A DNA stretch of 64,000 bases from Herpetosiphonaceae bacterium (GCA_036374795.1 DASUTC010000090.1:28093-92092); one strand, 5' to 3'. Numbered from the stretch's first letter, positions 12,036-21,378 are shown. Translations and numbers: made by a program. The notes: generated by a model not told the origin, from the letters alone.

Positions 12036-13682
12036 ATGGCGGCTATTACAGCGCCGGTGAGCGCGCGCAAGCATTATCTCAACATCGACTACTCGTGGCG
12101 ATCGTGGCTCCTGACCGTCGATCATAAGCGGATCGCGATCCTCTACCTGCTCTCGATCACGCTGTTCTTTTTCGTTGGCGGCTTCTTCGCCACGCTTCTG
12201 CGCCTCGAGCTGGTCACGCCCCAGGGCGATGTGGTTCAGGCCGAAACCTATAACAAGCTGTTTACGATGCACGGCGTGACGATGATCTTCTTTTTCCTGA
12301 TCCCGTCGATCCCGGCGGTGCTGGGAAACTTTCTGCTCCCGCTGATGATCGGGGCGCGTGACCTCGCGTTCCCGCGACTCAACCTCCTGAGCTGGTATCT
12401 CTTCATGCTGGGTGCCCTGTCTGCGGTGGCGGCGATGGCGGCGGGCGGTGTGGACACCGGCTGGACCTTCTATCCGCCGTATAGCACCAGATCGTCGAAC
12501 AGCCAGGTCGTTCTGACCGGCCTTGGCGCGTTCATCGCCGGGTTCTCGTCGATCCTGACCGGGCTCAACTTCATCGTCACGATCCATACGATGCGCGCGC
12601 CCGGCCTGACGTGGTTCCGCCTGCCGCTTTTCGTCTGGGCGCACTACGCCACCAGCCTGATCATGCTGCTGGGCACGCCCGTGATCGCGATCACGATCGC
12701 CCTGGCGGGGATCGAGCGGCTGCTGCGCATCGGCATCTTCGATCCGGCGCTGGGCGGCGATCCGGTGCTGTTCCAGCACCTGTTCTGGTTCTACTCGCAT
12801 CCGGCGGTGTATATCATGATCCTGCCCGGCATGGGCGTGATCAGCGAGATCATCCCCTGCTTTGCGCGGCGGCGCATCTTCGGCTACCGATTTATCGCTT
12901 TCTCCAGCTTTGCGATTGCGATCATCGGGTTTCTCGCCTGGGGCCATCACCTGTTCGTCAGCGGCCAGTCGGTGTACGCGAGCATGACCTTCTCGGCAAT
13001 CACCTATCTGGTGGCGATTCCATCGGCGATTAAAACCTTTAACTGGACGGCGACGCTCTACAAAGGCTCGATCGCGTACCGGACGCCGCTCTGGTACGCT
13101 CTGTGGTTCATCGGCCTGTTCGTGATCGGCGGCCTTACCGGCCTGTTTGTCGCCGCGCTGCCGGTGGATGTCCATGTGCATGATACCTACTTTGTCGTCG
13201 CGCACTTCCACTATATCATGGTGGGCGGGCAGGTGATGGCGTATCTGGCCGCGCTGCACTTCTGGTGGCCCAAGTTCAGCGGGCGGATGTATCCCGAAGG
13301 GCTGGCGAAGTTCGCGGCGTTCACGATCTTCATCGGCTTCAACCTGACCTTCTTTCCTCAATTCATTCTCGGCTACCTGGGCATGCCGCGCCGCTACTAC
13401 ACGTACGCGCCGGAGTTTCAGGTGTTGAACGTTCTGTCCACGGCGGGCGCGTCGATCCTGGCGTTTGGCTTCATCCTCCCGATGGTCTATTTCGTCTGGT
13501 CGCTGCGCTACGGACGGAAGGCTGACCCGAACCCGTGGGAGGCAACCGGCCTGGAGTGGCAGACCTCGTCACCGCCGACGACGCACAACTTCGAGCAGAC
13601 GCCGGTGGTGACGCACGGGCCGTATGCGTACTCGCCTCAGGAGCCGCACGACTATTTACCGCAGGGGGTTGCTCGTGTCTGA
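12036..13682 (+). CDS. coxA: Cytochrome c oxidase subunit I, A2 type
   Basis: Catalytic haem-copper subunit, 548 residues and about twelve helices. It has the low-spin haem His79 (MHGVTM), the CuB/Tyr motif HPAVY (His255, Tyr259) and the CuB histidines in WGHHLF (304-305). The haem a3 and second low-spin ligands lie in [13 protein letters not shown]. Helix VI reads YSHPAVY rather than HPEVY, the signature of A2-type oxidases that use a Tyr-Ser pair in place of the glutamate. The start follows GGAGGCTGAGGG. The 3' end overlaps the coxC start by 8 bp. Confidence 0.95.
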   Translation: MAAITAPVSARKHYLNIDYSWRSWLLTVDHKRIAILYLLSITLFFFVGGFFATLLRLELVTPQGDVVQAETYNKLFTMHGVTMIFFFLIPSIPAVLGNFLLPLMIGARDLAFPRLNLLSWYLFMLGALSAVAAMAAGGVDTGWTFYPPYSTRSSNSQVVLTGLGAFIAGFSSILTGLNFIVTIHTMRAPGLTWFRLPLFVWAHYATSLIMLLGTPVIAITIALAGIERLLRIGIFDPALGGDPVLFQHLFWFYSHPAVYIMILPGMGVISEIIPCFARRRIFGYRFIAFSSFAIAIIGFLAWGHHLFVSGQSVYASMTFSAITYLVAIPSAIKTFNWTATLYKGSIAYRTPLWYALWFIGLFVIGGLTGLFVAALPVDVHVHDTYFVVAHFHYIMVGGQVMAYLAALHFWWPKFSGRMYPEGLAKFAAFTIFIGFNLTFFPQFILGYLGMPRRYYTYAPEFQVLNVLSTAGASILAFGFILPMVYFVWSLRYGRKADPNPWEATGLEWQTSSPPTTHNFEQTPVVTHGPYAYSPQEPHDYLPQGVARV

Positions 13683-14427
13683 GAGTGGTATAGCTCGCGG
13701 CCAGGTGGGCGTGGACGACGCACGAACGCGGATGGACGAGCCGAATCCTCTATCCGCGACCGTTGATCGGCATGGCTCGCCGTACCTGGCGCATCATTTC
13801 GACGATCTCGAACAGCAGTTTGAGTCCGCGCGGCTGGGAACCTGGGCCTTCCTGGCGACGGAGGTCATGTTCTTTGGCGGCATGTTCCTGGCGTACACGG
13901 TCTATCGCGGCGCGTATCCAGAGGCGTTTGCCGAGGCCAGCCACCACCTCGATTGGCGGCTTGGAGCGCTCAACACGATCGTGCTGCTGACCAGCAGCCT
14001 GACGATGGCGCTGGCCGTCTGGGCCGGGCAGACCGGCAGGCGCAGGCCGCTGATCATCTTTCTGGCGATCACGATGCTGCTGGGCCTGGTGTTCCTTGGC
14101 GTCAAGAGCGTCGAGTACACGGAGAAGTATCTTGAGGGCCATATGCCGCTGCTGGGCCTGCCCTTTGCCTGGGAGGGCGAGCACGCAGGCCAGGCCGCGC
14201 TCTTCTTTGACCTGTACTTCGTGATGACCGGGTTTCATGCGCTGCACATGATTATTGGCATCGGGATTATAGCGGTGCTGATCGGGCTGGCGTGGCGCGG
14301 TCGGTTCAACGCCCACTACTTCACGCCGATCGAGATGACCGGGCTCTACTGGCACTTTGTCGATATTGTCTGGGTGTTTCTGTATCCGCTGCTCTATCTG
14401 ATCGGTGGAATCGCGCTGGGGGAGTAA
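13675..14427 (+). CDS. coxC: Cytochrome c oxidase subunit III
   Basis: Membrane subunit III, about 250 residues, with the family pattern [20 protein letters not shown] near residue 60 and later [11 protein letters not shown] and [19 protein letters not shown] chose the GTG start at 13675, which overlaps coxA by 8 bp and has CAGGGGG upstream; the ATG at 13732 (MDEPNPL) is the main alternative but has no ribosome site. The roughly 50-residue hydrophilic N-terminal extension is of doubtful function. The gap to the next gene is 4 bp. Confidence 0.93.
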   Translation: MSESGIARGQVGVDDARTRMDEPNPLSATVDRHGSPYLAHHFDDLEQQFESARLGTWAFLATEVMFFGGMFLAYTVYRGAYPEAFAEASHHLDWRLGALNTIVLLTSSLTMALAVWAGQTGRRRPLIIFLAITMLLGLVFLGVKSVEYTEKYLEGHMPLLGLPFAWEGEHAGQAALFFDLYFVMTGFHALHMIIGIGIIAVLIGLAWRGRFNAHYFTPIEMTGLYWHFVDIVWVFLYPLLYLIGGIALGE

Positions 14428-14431
14428 GGCC

Positions 14432-14782
14432 ATGGGACCATACGAGCAGCGGATACCGCGTGAGCAATCGTCGCACCATGATCCGATGGTGCATCACATC
14501 ATTCCGGTCAGAACGTACCTGCTGGTCTTCGGGGTGCTCTTTGTCCTGTTCATTCTGACCGTGGTGGTCGCCTTCTTCGACCTGGGGCTGCTGAATTTTG
14601 TGGTGGCGATCTCGATCGCCGCCGCCAAGGCGGTCTTGATCATTCTGTACTTCATGCATGTGCGCTACAGCAGCCGCATGACCTGGGTCTTCGCCGGAGC
14701 GGCCTTCGTCTGGCTGGCGCTGATGCTGGGCATGACTATGGCGGACTATATCAGCCGATCCTGGCTGCCGATCTATCGCTGA
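14432..14782 (+). CDS. Cytochrome c oxidase subunit IV-like protein
   Basis: A 116-residue protein with a His-rich N-terminus (SSHHDPMVHHIIPVRTYL) and three hydrophobic helices, including FVVAISIAAAKAVLIILYFMHV, the hallmark of bacterial subunit IV (CtaF/CyoD-like) proteins. It probably stabilises the oxidase. The start at 14432 follows GGGGGAG. It is the last gene of the + strand respiratory operon and faces the haem lyase across a hairpin. Confidence 0.9.
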   Translation: MGPYEQRIPREQSSHHDPMVHHIIPVRTYLLVFGVLFVLFILTVVVAFFDLGLLNFVVAISIAAAKAVLIILYFMHVRYSSRMTWVFAGAAFVWLALMLGMTMADYISRSWLPIYR

Positions 14783-14786
14783 GCGG

Positions 14787-14817
14787 CAGCGCGCGTCGCT
14801 TAGCCCGACGCGCGCTG
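14787..14817. terminator. Bidirectional terminator hairpin between the oxidase operon and the haem lyase
   Basis: Perfect 12-bp arms CAGCGCGCGTCG (14787-14798) and CGACGCGCGCTG (14806-14817) surround a 7-nt loop. The loop contains the stop codon of the - strand gene. There is no T-run, but the stem is very GC-rich and symmetrical, so it could serve both convergent transcripts. Confidence 0.75.
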
Positions 14818-17133
14818 GCTCCACGGCTCCGCCGCCGACACCAGCGGCACGCGCGCCCCTGCGACCTCCCAGCGCCGCCGAGCAACGGCGATACCGCCGC
14901 CGACCGTGATCAGCACGGCGCCGAGCCACACGAGCGCGATTGCTGGCTTGACGCTGACCGTGAACACGGCGCGGGCTGGCAGCACCGGCAGGTCGAGCCC
15001 CAGCACGCGCAGGCGGATCAGCTCGTCGCCTGCGCTGACGCGCTCCAGCACCAGATCGTTGCCGCCCGGCAGCCGCACCGGCAGCGATGTTCGTCCACGA
15101 TCCGGCTCCAGACGCAGCCAGGGCGTGAGCACCTGCACCGTGCTCTCGTGGGTGATCGTCACGGTGCTGCCAATCAGCGCATACTCGGCGCTCGCCATAT
15201 GATCCTGAAGGGCAAATCGATCGAAGCGGATTGCGTATGGGCCGATCTGCGCGTGCTCGCCCGGCGCGAGGATCGCCGTGCTGGGATCATCGGCTGGCAC
15301 GTACTCCTCTGGCGAGATGTACAGATCTTGCCACAGCGAGCGCCGGATCGCCGGGGTGCGCACCCAGGCTCCCATGCGCTCGTTGAAGTACAGCTCAGGC
15401 AGGGCGACAAACGGCGTGTCGGTATCCCTGTCGGCGGTGAGGCGCAGCACGTGTTTGTTGTCGGGCCGTCCCTCGAAGCCCTCGAAGGTGAAGCTATGCC
15501 CATAGATCCGCTGTGTCTCGCCCTGGGGAAGGACCAGCTTTTCTTCGGGCGATGCATACGCCGACGAGCCGATCACGCCGACCAGCAGCACCGCCATGCC
15601 GACGTGCGCCAGATACCCGCCGATGCGCAGCCAGCCTGCGCGCAGCGTCTGCACGATCATCAGCAGGTTGGTTCCAGCGGCAAACGTGGCGATCAGCAAA
15701 AATGCCATCGAGCGCGGATCGCGCACGCCGAGCAGGATGCCGACGCTGGTCAGCAGCACCGCCAGCGCAAACGGCCAGCGCAGCAGACGCAGCAGCCGTG
15801 GCGCGCTCGTATCGCGCCAGCCGAGCAGCGGGCCGATCGCCATCAGCATCGCCAGGACGAGCGCCAGCGGCGGCGTTGTCTGCGTGAAGAACTCCGGCGT
15901 GAGCGAAAACCGTCCATCGCCGAGCGGCTGCCCGTTGAAGAGGGTCCCATCATCGATCGGAAACACCTGACGCACGATGCGCTCCAGCCGGAAGCTCAGG
16001 CCAGGGATCGAGGTGATCCACGGCATCGAGTTGCCAAAGGAGATCACCACGCCCAGCACCACAAACGTCAGGATCATCAGCACGAACATCGTATGGCGCG
16101 ACAGCAGGACCTCGGAGAGCGGCCTGCGCGGAATATCGCGCCAGCGCAGCAGCAGCAGCAGCACGCTCGCGCTCAGGATCACGATCATCGTGCCGAGCAT
16201 GATGCCCTTGAGTCCTTCTTCGACGAACGAGTGAACCGAGAAGTTCGACAGCACGCCGGAGCGCGTCAGGAACGAGGCGTACAGGACGAAGCCGTAGGTA
16301 AGGATCGCCAGCGCGACGTTTGTCCGCCGCAGGCCGCCGTGCGTCCGCTGGAGCAGCAGGCCATGCACCAGCGCCGTGCTCGTGAGCCACGGCACCAGCG
16401 CGGCGTTCTCCACCGGGTCCCAGCCCCAGTAGCCGCCCCAGCCCAGCGACTCATACGCCCAGTAGCCGCCCATCGTCAGCGCCAGCCCCAGCACGCCCCA
16501 GCCGGCGATCGTCCAGGGCATGGCGGCACGCACCCAGCCGTCGTAGTCGCGCCGCCACAGGCCGGCCAGCGCCATGCAGAACGGCACGCCAAGCAGCCCA
16601 TAGCCGGTAAAGAGCGTTGGCGGATGGATCACCATCCAGACGTTGTGCAGGATCGGGTTCAGGCCGCGCCCATCATCCGGTCGACTGGCGACGCCATCGA
16701 TGACCGTGGGCGTGAACGGGTTTCGCGCCAGCACAAACACCAGGATTAGCGCCTGGAGCAGCATCAGCGTCGCAAGCACATAGGGCTCAAGCTGACGGGT
16801 CCGCCGGATCAGCAGCGGGGCGCAGAGCAGGCCCACCAGCGCCCAGACAACGAGGCTGCCGGGCTGCCCGGCCCACACGGCGGCGACGCGAAAGCGCAGC
16901 TCAAGGTCAGTCGAAGAGTAGTCGTAGACGTAGCGGACATCATACCGTTGCAGCACAAACAGCGCCAGCAGCAGCAGCGCTGCCGCGCAGGCACCCACCA
17001 CGGCGCTCCACACACCGGCCCGGCCCCAGCGCAAGAGCGCGGTGCGCCCACTGACGACCAGCGTGAAACATGCTGAGGCTATGAGTGCCGAGAGGATCAC
17101 GAGCACGATCAGGGTCGTACCAAGCAGATACAT
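14800..17133 (-). CDS. CcmF/NrfE-family haem lyase
   Basis: Haem-handling membrane protein that attaches haem to apocytochrome c in system I maturation, 777 residues and about 14-15 helices. The tryptophan-rich WWD motif is clear (WGGYWGWDPVENAALVPWL, near residue 230), as is the CcmF-type N-terminal segment AVWAGQPGSLVVWAL and the large extracytoplasmic domain near the C-terminus. It is convergent with the caa3 operon, whose products need covalent haem (ActA with five, ActE, CoxB). No other ccm genes lie in the window. Full length for the family. Confidence 0.92.
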   Translation of the reverse strand: MYLLGTTLIVLVILSALIASACFTLVVSGRTALLRWGRAGVWSAVVGACAAALLLLALFVLQRYDVRYVYDYSSTDLELRFRVAAVWAGQPGSLVVWALVGLLCAPLLIRRTRQLEPYVLATLMLLQALILVFVLARNPFTPTVIDGVASRPDDGRGLNPILHNVWMVIHPPTLFTGYGLLGVPFCMALAGLWRRDYDGWVRAAMPWTIAGWGVLGLALTMGGYWAYESLGWGGYWGWDPVENAALVPWLTSTALVHGLLLQRTHGGLRRTNVALAILTYGFVLYASFLTRSGVLSNFSVHSFVEEGLKGIMLGTMIVILSASVLLLLLRWRDIPRRPLSEVLLSRHTMFVLMILTFVVLGVVISFGNSMPWITSIPGLSFRLERIVRQVFPIDDGTLFNGQPLGDGRFSLTPEFFTQTTPPLALVLAMLMAIGPLLGWRDTSAPRLLRLLRWPFALAVLLTSVGILLGVRDPRSMAFLLIATFAAGTNLLMIVQTLRAGWLRIGGYLAHVGMAVLLVGVIGSSAYASPEEKLVLPQGETQRIYGHSFTFEGFEGRPDNKHVLRLTADRDTDTPFVALPELYFNERMGAWVRTPAIRRSLWQDLYISPEEYVPADDPSTAILAPGEHAQIGPYAIRFDRFALQDHMASAEYALIGSTVTITHESTVQVLTPWLRLEPDRGRTSLPVRLPGGNDLVLERVSAGDELIRLRVLGLDLPVLPARAVFTVSVKPAIALVWLGAVLITVGGGIAVARRRWEVAGARVPLVSAAEPWSQRASG

Positions 17134-17216
17134 AGCGACCTCCGCGCCTAAACCGTGGGTGCATGGCGGGCAAGGGTGCAGTGATCAGTTTGGGATGTCG
17201 TGCTGGAATTCCACCC

Positions 17217-17246
17217 AGTATAACACGGGAAGCTCCCCACGGTCGA
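17217..17246 (-). promoter_or_regulatory. Candidate promoter of the haem lyase gene
   Basis: Read on the minus strand, TCGACC (17241-17246) is followed after 18 bp by TATACT (17217-17222). This lies about 85 bp upstream of the ccmF-like start. The -10 is close to consensus; the -35 matches four of six. Confidence 0.4.
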
Positions 17247-17504
17247 GCGACGGTGCGCTGCTCCGGTCGGTCCGCGGCGGGGTCGACCACTGGCGTGGTC
17301 GGGGTGGGTGAAGCTTCATTTACGCTTGGTGGCGCTTCCTTTCTGTTGACGCCGCGATCCGCCTGTATACTGGCCTCACGAGGAGAGGCATGCTGCCTGC
17401 TCCGGCCCCGCCCCACCTGTCGCCGCCCCGTACGCCCCTCCTCACGTGCGACCGACACCACGCTGACGCTTCAGCCAGCGCATGGAACCAGCAGGAGGAA
17501 GGCG
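17247..17504. other. Divergent intergenic region, no gene seen
   Basis: Between the candidate haem-lyase promoter and the gene at 17505. TTGACG (17346-17351) and TATACT (17366-17371) lie only 14 bp apart, too close for a standard promoter, so a + strand promoter is only weakly suggested. Nothing else was recognised. Confidence 0.3.
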
Positions 17505-17912
17505 ATGAAAACGGTACATACGGCGAGTCCTGGCAGCACAGCCCACTATCGTCCAGCGATCGGCGATTGGCTCGGCAGCGCGGTCCAGCGCCTGCACGTG
17601 GCGCGCAGGCCAAGGCGGGATAAGGAACCGACCGTGCAGTATATCGTCGATCAGATTATGGATACGGCAGGTGGCGGGCAATGCGAGGTGCGCCTCGATC
17701 CGCGCATCACCCGCATCGAGCAGATGAAATGGTTACTGCCGATCTGTGTGCAGCAGCTCGGCTCGCAGATCGAGATCGACGAGCAGCCCGCCGGCGATCA
17801 GGTCGTGCTGATCATCTCGGTGATCGCGAACACCCGGTACCCGGCGCACCAGGGCGCGGCCCGTCGCAACGACATGAGCATCCACGCGGACATGGCGGAA
17901 GCCGTCGCCTGA
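17505..17912 (+). CDS. Small hypothetical protein
   Basis: A 135-residue protein with no recognised family. Residues 1-45 are basic (LHVARRPRRDKEP). The rest alternates strands and helices (VQYIVDQIMDTAGGGQCEVRLDPRITRIEQMKWLLPI; then QIEIDEQPAGDQVVLIISVIANT), suggesting a small soluble domain. The start at 17505 is set by a near-perfect GGAGGAAG site 4-5 nt upstream. A longer frame runs back to 17163 but has no ribosome site. It lies between the haem lyase promoter and a secreted glycosidase, with no operon partner. Confidence 0.55.
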   Translation: MKTVHTASPGSTAHYRPAIGDWLGSAVQRLHVARRPRRDKEPTVQYIVDQIMDTAGGGQCEVRLDPRITRIEQMKWLLPICVQQLGSQIEIDEQPAGDQVVLIISVIANTRYPAHQGAARRNDMSIHADMAEAVA

Positions 17913-17995
17913 CGCTGCTTCAGCCTGAGGCGGCGCGCTTCACGCCACCTCCTGCTACTGACGAGCAGCCTCTATGCGGCATTCGCCAGGCATAA

Positions 17996-18032
17996 GGTTA
18001 AATTTGATTAAATTTTAACCATCCCCTATACT
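17996..18032 (+). promoter_or_regulatory. Promoter with AT-rich inverted repeat upstream of the GHL10 gene
   Basis: TTGATT (18004-18009), a 17-bp spacer and TATACT (18027-18032) form a good sigma-70 promoter. The -35 lies inside an inverted repeat with arms GGTTAAA (17996-18002) and TTTAACC (18014-18020). The AT-rich patch stands out in the local GC-rich DNA. A regulator bound here would cover the -35. Confidence 0.65.
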
Positions 18033-18114
18033 GATCTCGCCCACCCTCGACGGGATCGGAACATCATTCCGCCGTGATCGCCATCGCAGCATTTGTAGGG
18101 AGGCTCTGGAACGT

Positions 18115-19692
18115 ATGCGCCACCACCATCGCCGTAGCTCGTTCGCCTTGCTCGTTCTTGCCATGCTTATGCTCGCAGCACAAGCGCCTGTCGTAACCGC
18201 GCGCCAGCCTCAGGGTAGCAGCCACGTGTCAACGCAGACCATCTGGATCAAACGTCAGTTACGGGCAGCCTGGATCGCCACTGTAACCAACATCAACTGG
18301 CCGTCGGCTCCCGGCTTATCGATCGATCAGCAAAAGCAGGAGCTGATTCGCCTGCTGGATTCGTCGAGGCAGATGGGCATGAATGCGGTGATTCTGCAAA
18401 TTCGTCCCACCGACGATACCTTCTACCCATCGACGATCAACCCGTGGTCGAAGTATCTGACCGGCACGCCTGGCAAGCATCCCGGCTACGATCCGCTGGC
18501 CTTTGCGATCTCGGCTGCTCATGCCCGGAATCTTGAATTTCATGCCTGGTTCAATCCATATCGCGTCAGCATGGATACGAACCTGAACGCGCTGGCATCG
18601 ACAAGCTGGGCGCGACTCAACCCGCAGTATGTGGTCAGCTACGGCGGGAAGCTCTGGTACGATCCCGGCCATCCGGCAGTGCGCAAGCATGTGGTCGATA
18701 GCATTGTGGAAGTGGTGCGCAACTACGACATCGACGCCGTCCACTTCGACGACTATTTCTATCCGTATCCGTCCGGCAGCACTGAGTTTCCTGACAACAC
18801 GACGTATCAGACCTATGGCGCAAGCCAGTTTCCGGTCAAGGCCGACTGGCGACGTCATAACGTCAACACGCTGGTGCGCGAGGTTTCCATCGCGGTCAAG
18901 CAGGCCAAGGCGTATGTCAAGTTTGGCATTAGCCCGTTCGGCATCTGGCGCAACCGTTCCACCGATCCGACCGGCTCGGATACGTCGGGCTTTCAGGCGT
19001 ACGATGGAATCTATGCCGACTCCCGCACCTGGATTCGTCAAGGCTGGCTCGACTATATCGCGCCGCAGATCTACTGGAGCTTCGGCTATGCTCCTGCCGC
19101 CTATGAAAAGCTGGTAACATGGTGGACCACCGAAGTGCGTGGCTATCGGGTCAAGCTCTACATTGGTCATGCCGCGTACAAGATCGGCAACGATACCGCC
19201 GCGTGGGATAATCCCGACGAGCTGCCGAACCAGCTCGCCTACAACCTGCAATTTCCTGAAACCATGGGCAGCATGCTCTACAACATCGACAGCGTGATCG
19301 CGAATCCGCTTGGCTTCCGCGACCGCCTGACCAACGACATATGGCGCTATCCGGCGCTGGTTGATCCGTATCTCTGGATCGACAGCACGGCTCCCAGCGC
19401 GCCGAACGCGGTGGCGGCGACGCGATCGGCAAGCGGGGTGCGGGTGGACTGGACCAGCACGGCCAGCGATGACACCGCGTTTGCCGTGTATCGCTTCAAC
19501 CCTGGCGAGGCGGTGAGCCTTGCCGATCCGGCCAAGATCCTGGTTGTTCAGCGCGCCACGACAAGTACGACGCAGAGCTACCTGGATACGCGCGCCGCCG
19601 TGGGCTCCGCCTACACCTATGTCGTGACGGCGCTGGATCGGCTGCATAACGAGAGCGCGGCCAGCAATGCGCTTTCCGCACCCGCCAATTAG
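18115..19692 (+). CDS. Secreted GHL10 (DUF187)-type glycoside hydrolase-like protein
   Basis: Exported TIM-barrel protein, 525 residues. The N-terminus is a signal peptide (RRSSFALLVLAMLMLAAQAPVVTA). The GHL10/YngK-like barrel is recognised by RAAWIATVTNINWP, VILQIRPTDDTFYPS, FHAWFNPYR, DAVHFDDYFYPYP and FGISPFGIWRN; the acidic DD pair is a likely active-site element. The last 95 residues look like a fibronectin type III-like module (APNAVAATRSASGVRVDWT...). Members act on bacterial or plant polysaccharides, but the substrate here is unknown. The start follows GGGAGG. Its own promoter lies at 18004-18032 and a strong terminator follows. Confidence 0.85.
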   Translation: MRHHHRRSSFALLVLAMLMLAAQAPVVTARQPQGSSHVSTQTIWIKRQLRAAWIATVTNINWPSAPGLSIDQQKQELIRLLDSSRQMGMNAVILQIRPTDDTFYPSTINPWSKYLTGTPGKHPGYDPLAFAISAAHARNLEFHAWFNPYRVSMDTNLNALASTSWARLNPQYVVSYGGKLWYDPGHPAVRKHVVDSIVEVVRNYDIDAVHFDDYFYPYPSGSTEFPDNTTYQTYGASQFPVKADWRRHNVNTLVREVSIAVKQAKAYVKFGISPFGIWRNRSTDPTGSDTSGFQAYDGIYADSRTWIRQGWLDYIAPQIYWSFGYAPAAYEKLVTWWTTEVRGYRVKLYIGHAAYKIGNDTAAWDNPDELPNQLAYNLQFPETMGSMLYNIDSVIANPLGFRDRLTNDIWRYPALVDPYLWIDSTAPSAPNAVAATRSASGVRVDWTSTASDDTAFAVYRFNPGEAVSLADPAKILVVQRATTSTTQSYLDTRAAVGSAYTYVVTALDRLHNESAASNALSAPAN

Positions 19693-19706
19693 CCACTCGT
19701 TCGCGC

Positions 19707-19745
19707 GCCCTCGAAGACACCGGCTGTCTTCGAGGGCCGTTCGTT
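19707..19745 (+). terminator. Intrinsic terminator after the GHL10 gene
   Basis: Perfect 13-bp arms GCCCTCGAAGACA (19707-19719) and TGTCTTCGAGGGC (19725-19737) with a 5-nt loop, 15 bp after the stop codon, followed by a moderately T-rich stretch. It also reads as a stem from the other strand, where it would follow the pseudogene remnant. Confidence 0.85.
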
Positions 19746-19785
19746 AATCTTCCCTTCGGCGGTCCGAACAACCGCTGGCTCGTCG

Positions 19786-20022
19786 TCAGGCGCGTATGGC
19801 CCGATCCTCGCCCAGCCCAGCGCCGCGCTCGATAAGCTCCTTCAAACGCTGCGTACACTAGGCCGCCCGTGCGCCGTCGACGAGCGCGTGGTCGAACGCC
19901 ACCCTCAGGCTGATGGTCGGCTCGTCGGCCCACCATCCCGTATGCTTCCATATCTCATCGTACACCGCAACCCTCTGCGGCACGCGACCTTTGCGTGCCA
20001 CACCGATCGCGTGGCCTGGCAT
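19786..20022 (-). pseudogene. Remnant of a 2-oxoacid dehydrogenase E2-type acyltransferase domain
   Basis: Read on the minus strand, one frame gives MPGHAIGVARKGRVPQRVAV, then a segment ending in LRVAFDHALVDGARAA. A TAG codon (19858-19860) interrupts it, and the same frame continues as CTQRLKELIERG before a TGA at 19786-19788. The FDHALVDGARAA block closely resembles the active-site FDHR-x-x-DGA of E2-type (lipoamide) acyltransferases, and the piece after the TAG resembles the usual last helix. Only the C-terminal end of the domain survives. The upstream frame is closed at 20038-20040, and the ROK promoter now occupies that DNA. The family is assigned from this motif alone. Confidence 0.6.
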
Positions 20023-20029
20023 TCGCAGC

Positions 20030-20058
20030 TTGACAGATCAGGTGCCTTCCACTATAGT
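20030..20058 (+). promoter_or_regulatory. Near-consensus sigma-70 promoter of the ROK regulator
   Basis: TTGACA (20030-20035), an exact 17-bp spacer and TATAGT (20053-20058). It is one of the best promoter matches in the window. Transcription would begin near 20065, inside the palindrome described next. Confidence 0.85.
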
Positions 20059-20060
20059 TG

Positions 20061-20079
20061 TTTCATTCACTGAATGAAA
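20061..20079 (+). promoter_or_regulatory. Palindromic operator at the ROK gene start site
   Basis: Perfect 9-bp arms TTTCATTCA and TGAATGAAA around a single C at 20070. It starts 2 bp after the -10 box and covers the predicted +1, 16 bp before the ATG. A bound protein would block transcription, so autoregulation by the ROK product is the simplest reading. ROK/NagC proteins favour AT-rich palindromes of about this size. Confidence 0.8.
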
Positions 20080-20094
20080 TAAAGCGGATCAACG

Positions 20095-21378
20095 ATGAGT
20101 CAGACACAGAAGAGTGACCGGGCACTGATGAAACAGAGCAATCAGTCCCTAGTCTTGCAACTCATCCAGCGCCGCGGCCCGATCTCGCGCAAGGCGATTG
20201 CCACAGTCTCAGGACTCAGCCCGGCGTCGGTGACGGGCATTACCGGCGAGCTGATCACGCGCGGTCTTGTCCACGAGGTCGGCGAGGCCGATGGGGATGG
20301 ACGGGCGGGTCGCCGCGCTGTCCTGCTTCGCCTGAATCCGCACGCTGGCTTTGTCGTCGGCGTCAAGCTCACAACGCAATCCGTAGACTGTGTGCTCACC
20401 GATCTTGATGCCAATATCCTCCAGGCGGCCAGCACACCCCTGCGGTTCGACGACAACACCGCTCCTTCTCAGGTATCGTACGCACCCCATGCGATGATCG
20501 AGGCAACCATTCAAGCGGTTGAGCACCTGCTGTCGATGACGGAGATCGACCGCAAACGACTTCTGGGGATGGGAGTCGGAGTCAATGGCATTGTCGACGC
20601 CAACACGGGCGTCAGCCACTTCGCGCCGCACTACGGCTGGCGCAACGTCCCACTCGCCGATCCGCTCGCGGCGCACTTCGGCATTCCAGTCTATCTCGAA
20701 AACGATGCCCGGACGCTCACCATTGCCGAGCAGTGGTTTGGGGCGGCGCGCGGGGTCGATCATTTCGCTGCCGTGGCCGTCGGGCACGGGATTGGCGCAG
20801 GGGTTGTCACGAACGGTCGGATATATCGTGGCGCGCTTGGCGGCGCTGGCGAGTTCGGCCATACCGTCCTCCAGCCGGATGGCCCGCCATGCTCGTGCGG
20901 AAGGCGCGGCTGCGTCGAGGCGCTCGCGGCTGCACCCGCGATCATGCGACAGATCGAGGAGGCCCTTGCACGGGGCGAGCCAAGCTTGCTTGGCGCAACG
21001 GAACAACGAACCATGCAGCACGTCGCGGACGCTGCGGATCGTGGTGATGAGCTTGCCCGGCGCGTGCTAGCGGCAGCCGGTCACTGGCTTGGAGTCGGCG
21101 TGTCCAGCCTGGTGAATATTCTCAATCCCCAGCTGCTGATCATCACCGGCGAGGCCGTGCAGTGCGGACGCTGGTATTTTGAGCCGATGGAGGCCACGCT
21201 GCGTGCCCTCGCCTTCGACGGCCTGGCCGAGACGCTCCGAATTCATATCGAGCCTGCCGACAATAACATGTGGGCACGGGGTGCCGCCTGTGTTGTCCTG
21301 AATGCGCTCTTCACCTCACCGATGCACCAGCCCCATCCTGCGTTCCATCCTGATACGCGCGCATTGGCGCTGCCCTGA
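20095..21378 (+). CDS. ROK-family transcriptional regulator (NagC/XylR type)
   Basis: Sugar-responsive repressor of 427 residues. An N-terminal winged helix-turn-helix (about 18-62, GPISRKAIATVSGLSPASVT) is followed by the ROK domain. This has a glycine-rich ATPase-like stretch (VGHGIGAGVVTNGRIYRGA) and the zinc motif CSCGRRGC near residue 265, preceded by GEFGHTVL whose His completes the site. The length fits regulators rather than ROK sugar kinases. It sits behind a palindromic operator and upstream of a sugar ABC importer and a rhamnosidase, which it may control. The start at 20095 has only a weak ribosome site. Confidence 0.93.
   Translation: MSQTQKSDRALMKQSNQSLVLQLIQRRGPISRKAIATVSGLSPASVTGITGELITRGLVHEVGEADGDGRAGRRAVLLRLNPHAGFVVGVKLTTQSVDCVLTDLDANILQAASTPLRFDDNTAPSQVSYAPHAMIEATIQAVEHLLSMTEIDRKRLLGMGVGVNGIVDANTGVSHFAPHYGWRNVPLADPLAAHFGIPVYLENDARTLTIAEQWFGAARGVDHFAAVAVGHGIGAGVVTNGRIYRGALGGAGEFGHTVLQPDGPPCSCGRRGCVEALAAAPAIMRQIEEALARGEPSLLGATEQRTMQHVADAADRGDELARRVLAAAGHWLGVGVSSLVNILNPQLLIITGEAVQCGRWYFEPMEATLRALAFDGLAETLRIHIEPADNNMWARGAACVVLNALFTSPMHQPHPAFHPDTRALALP

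Noticed and set aside
11388..13361. Very long minus-strand frame opposite coxB and coxA
   Set aside because: The composition (Arg, His, Gln, Asp repeats) is typical of antisense readings in GC-rich DNA, and both + strand genes are certain.
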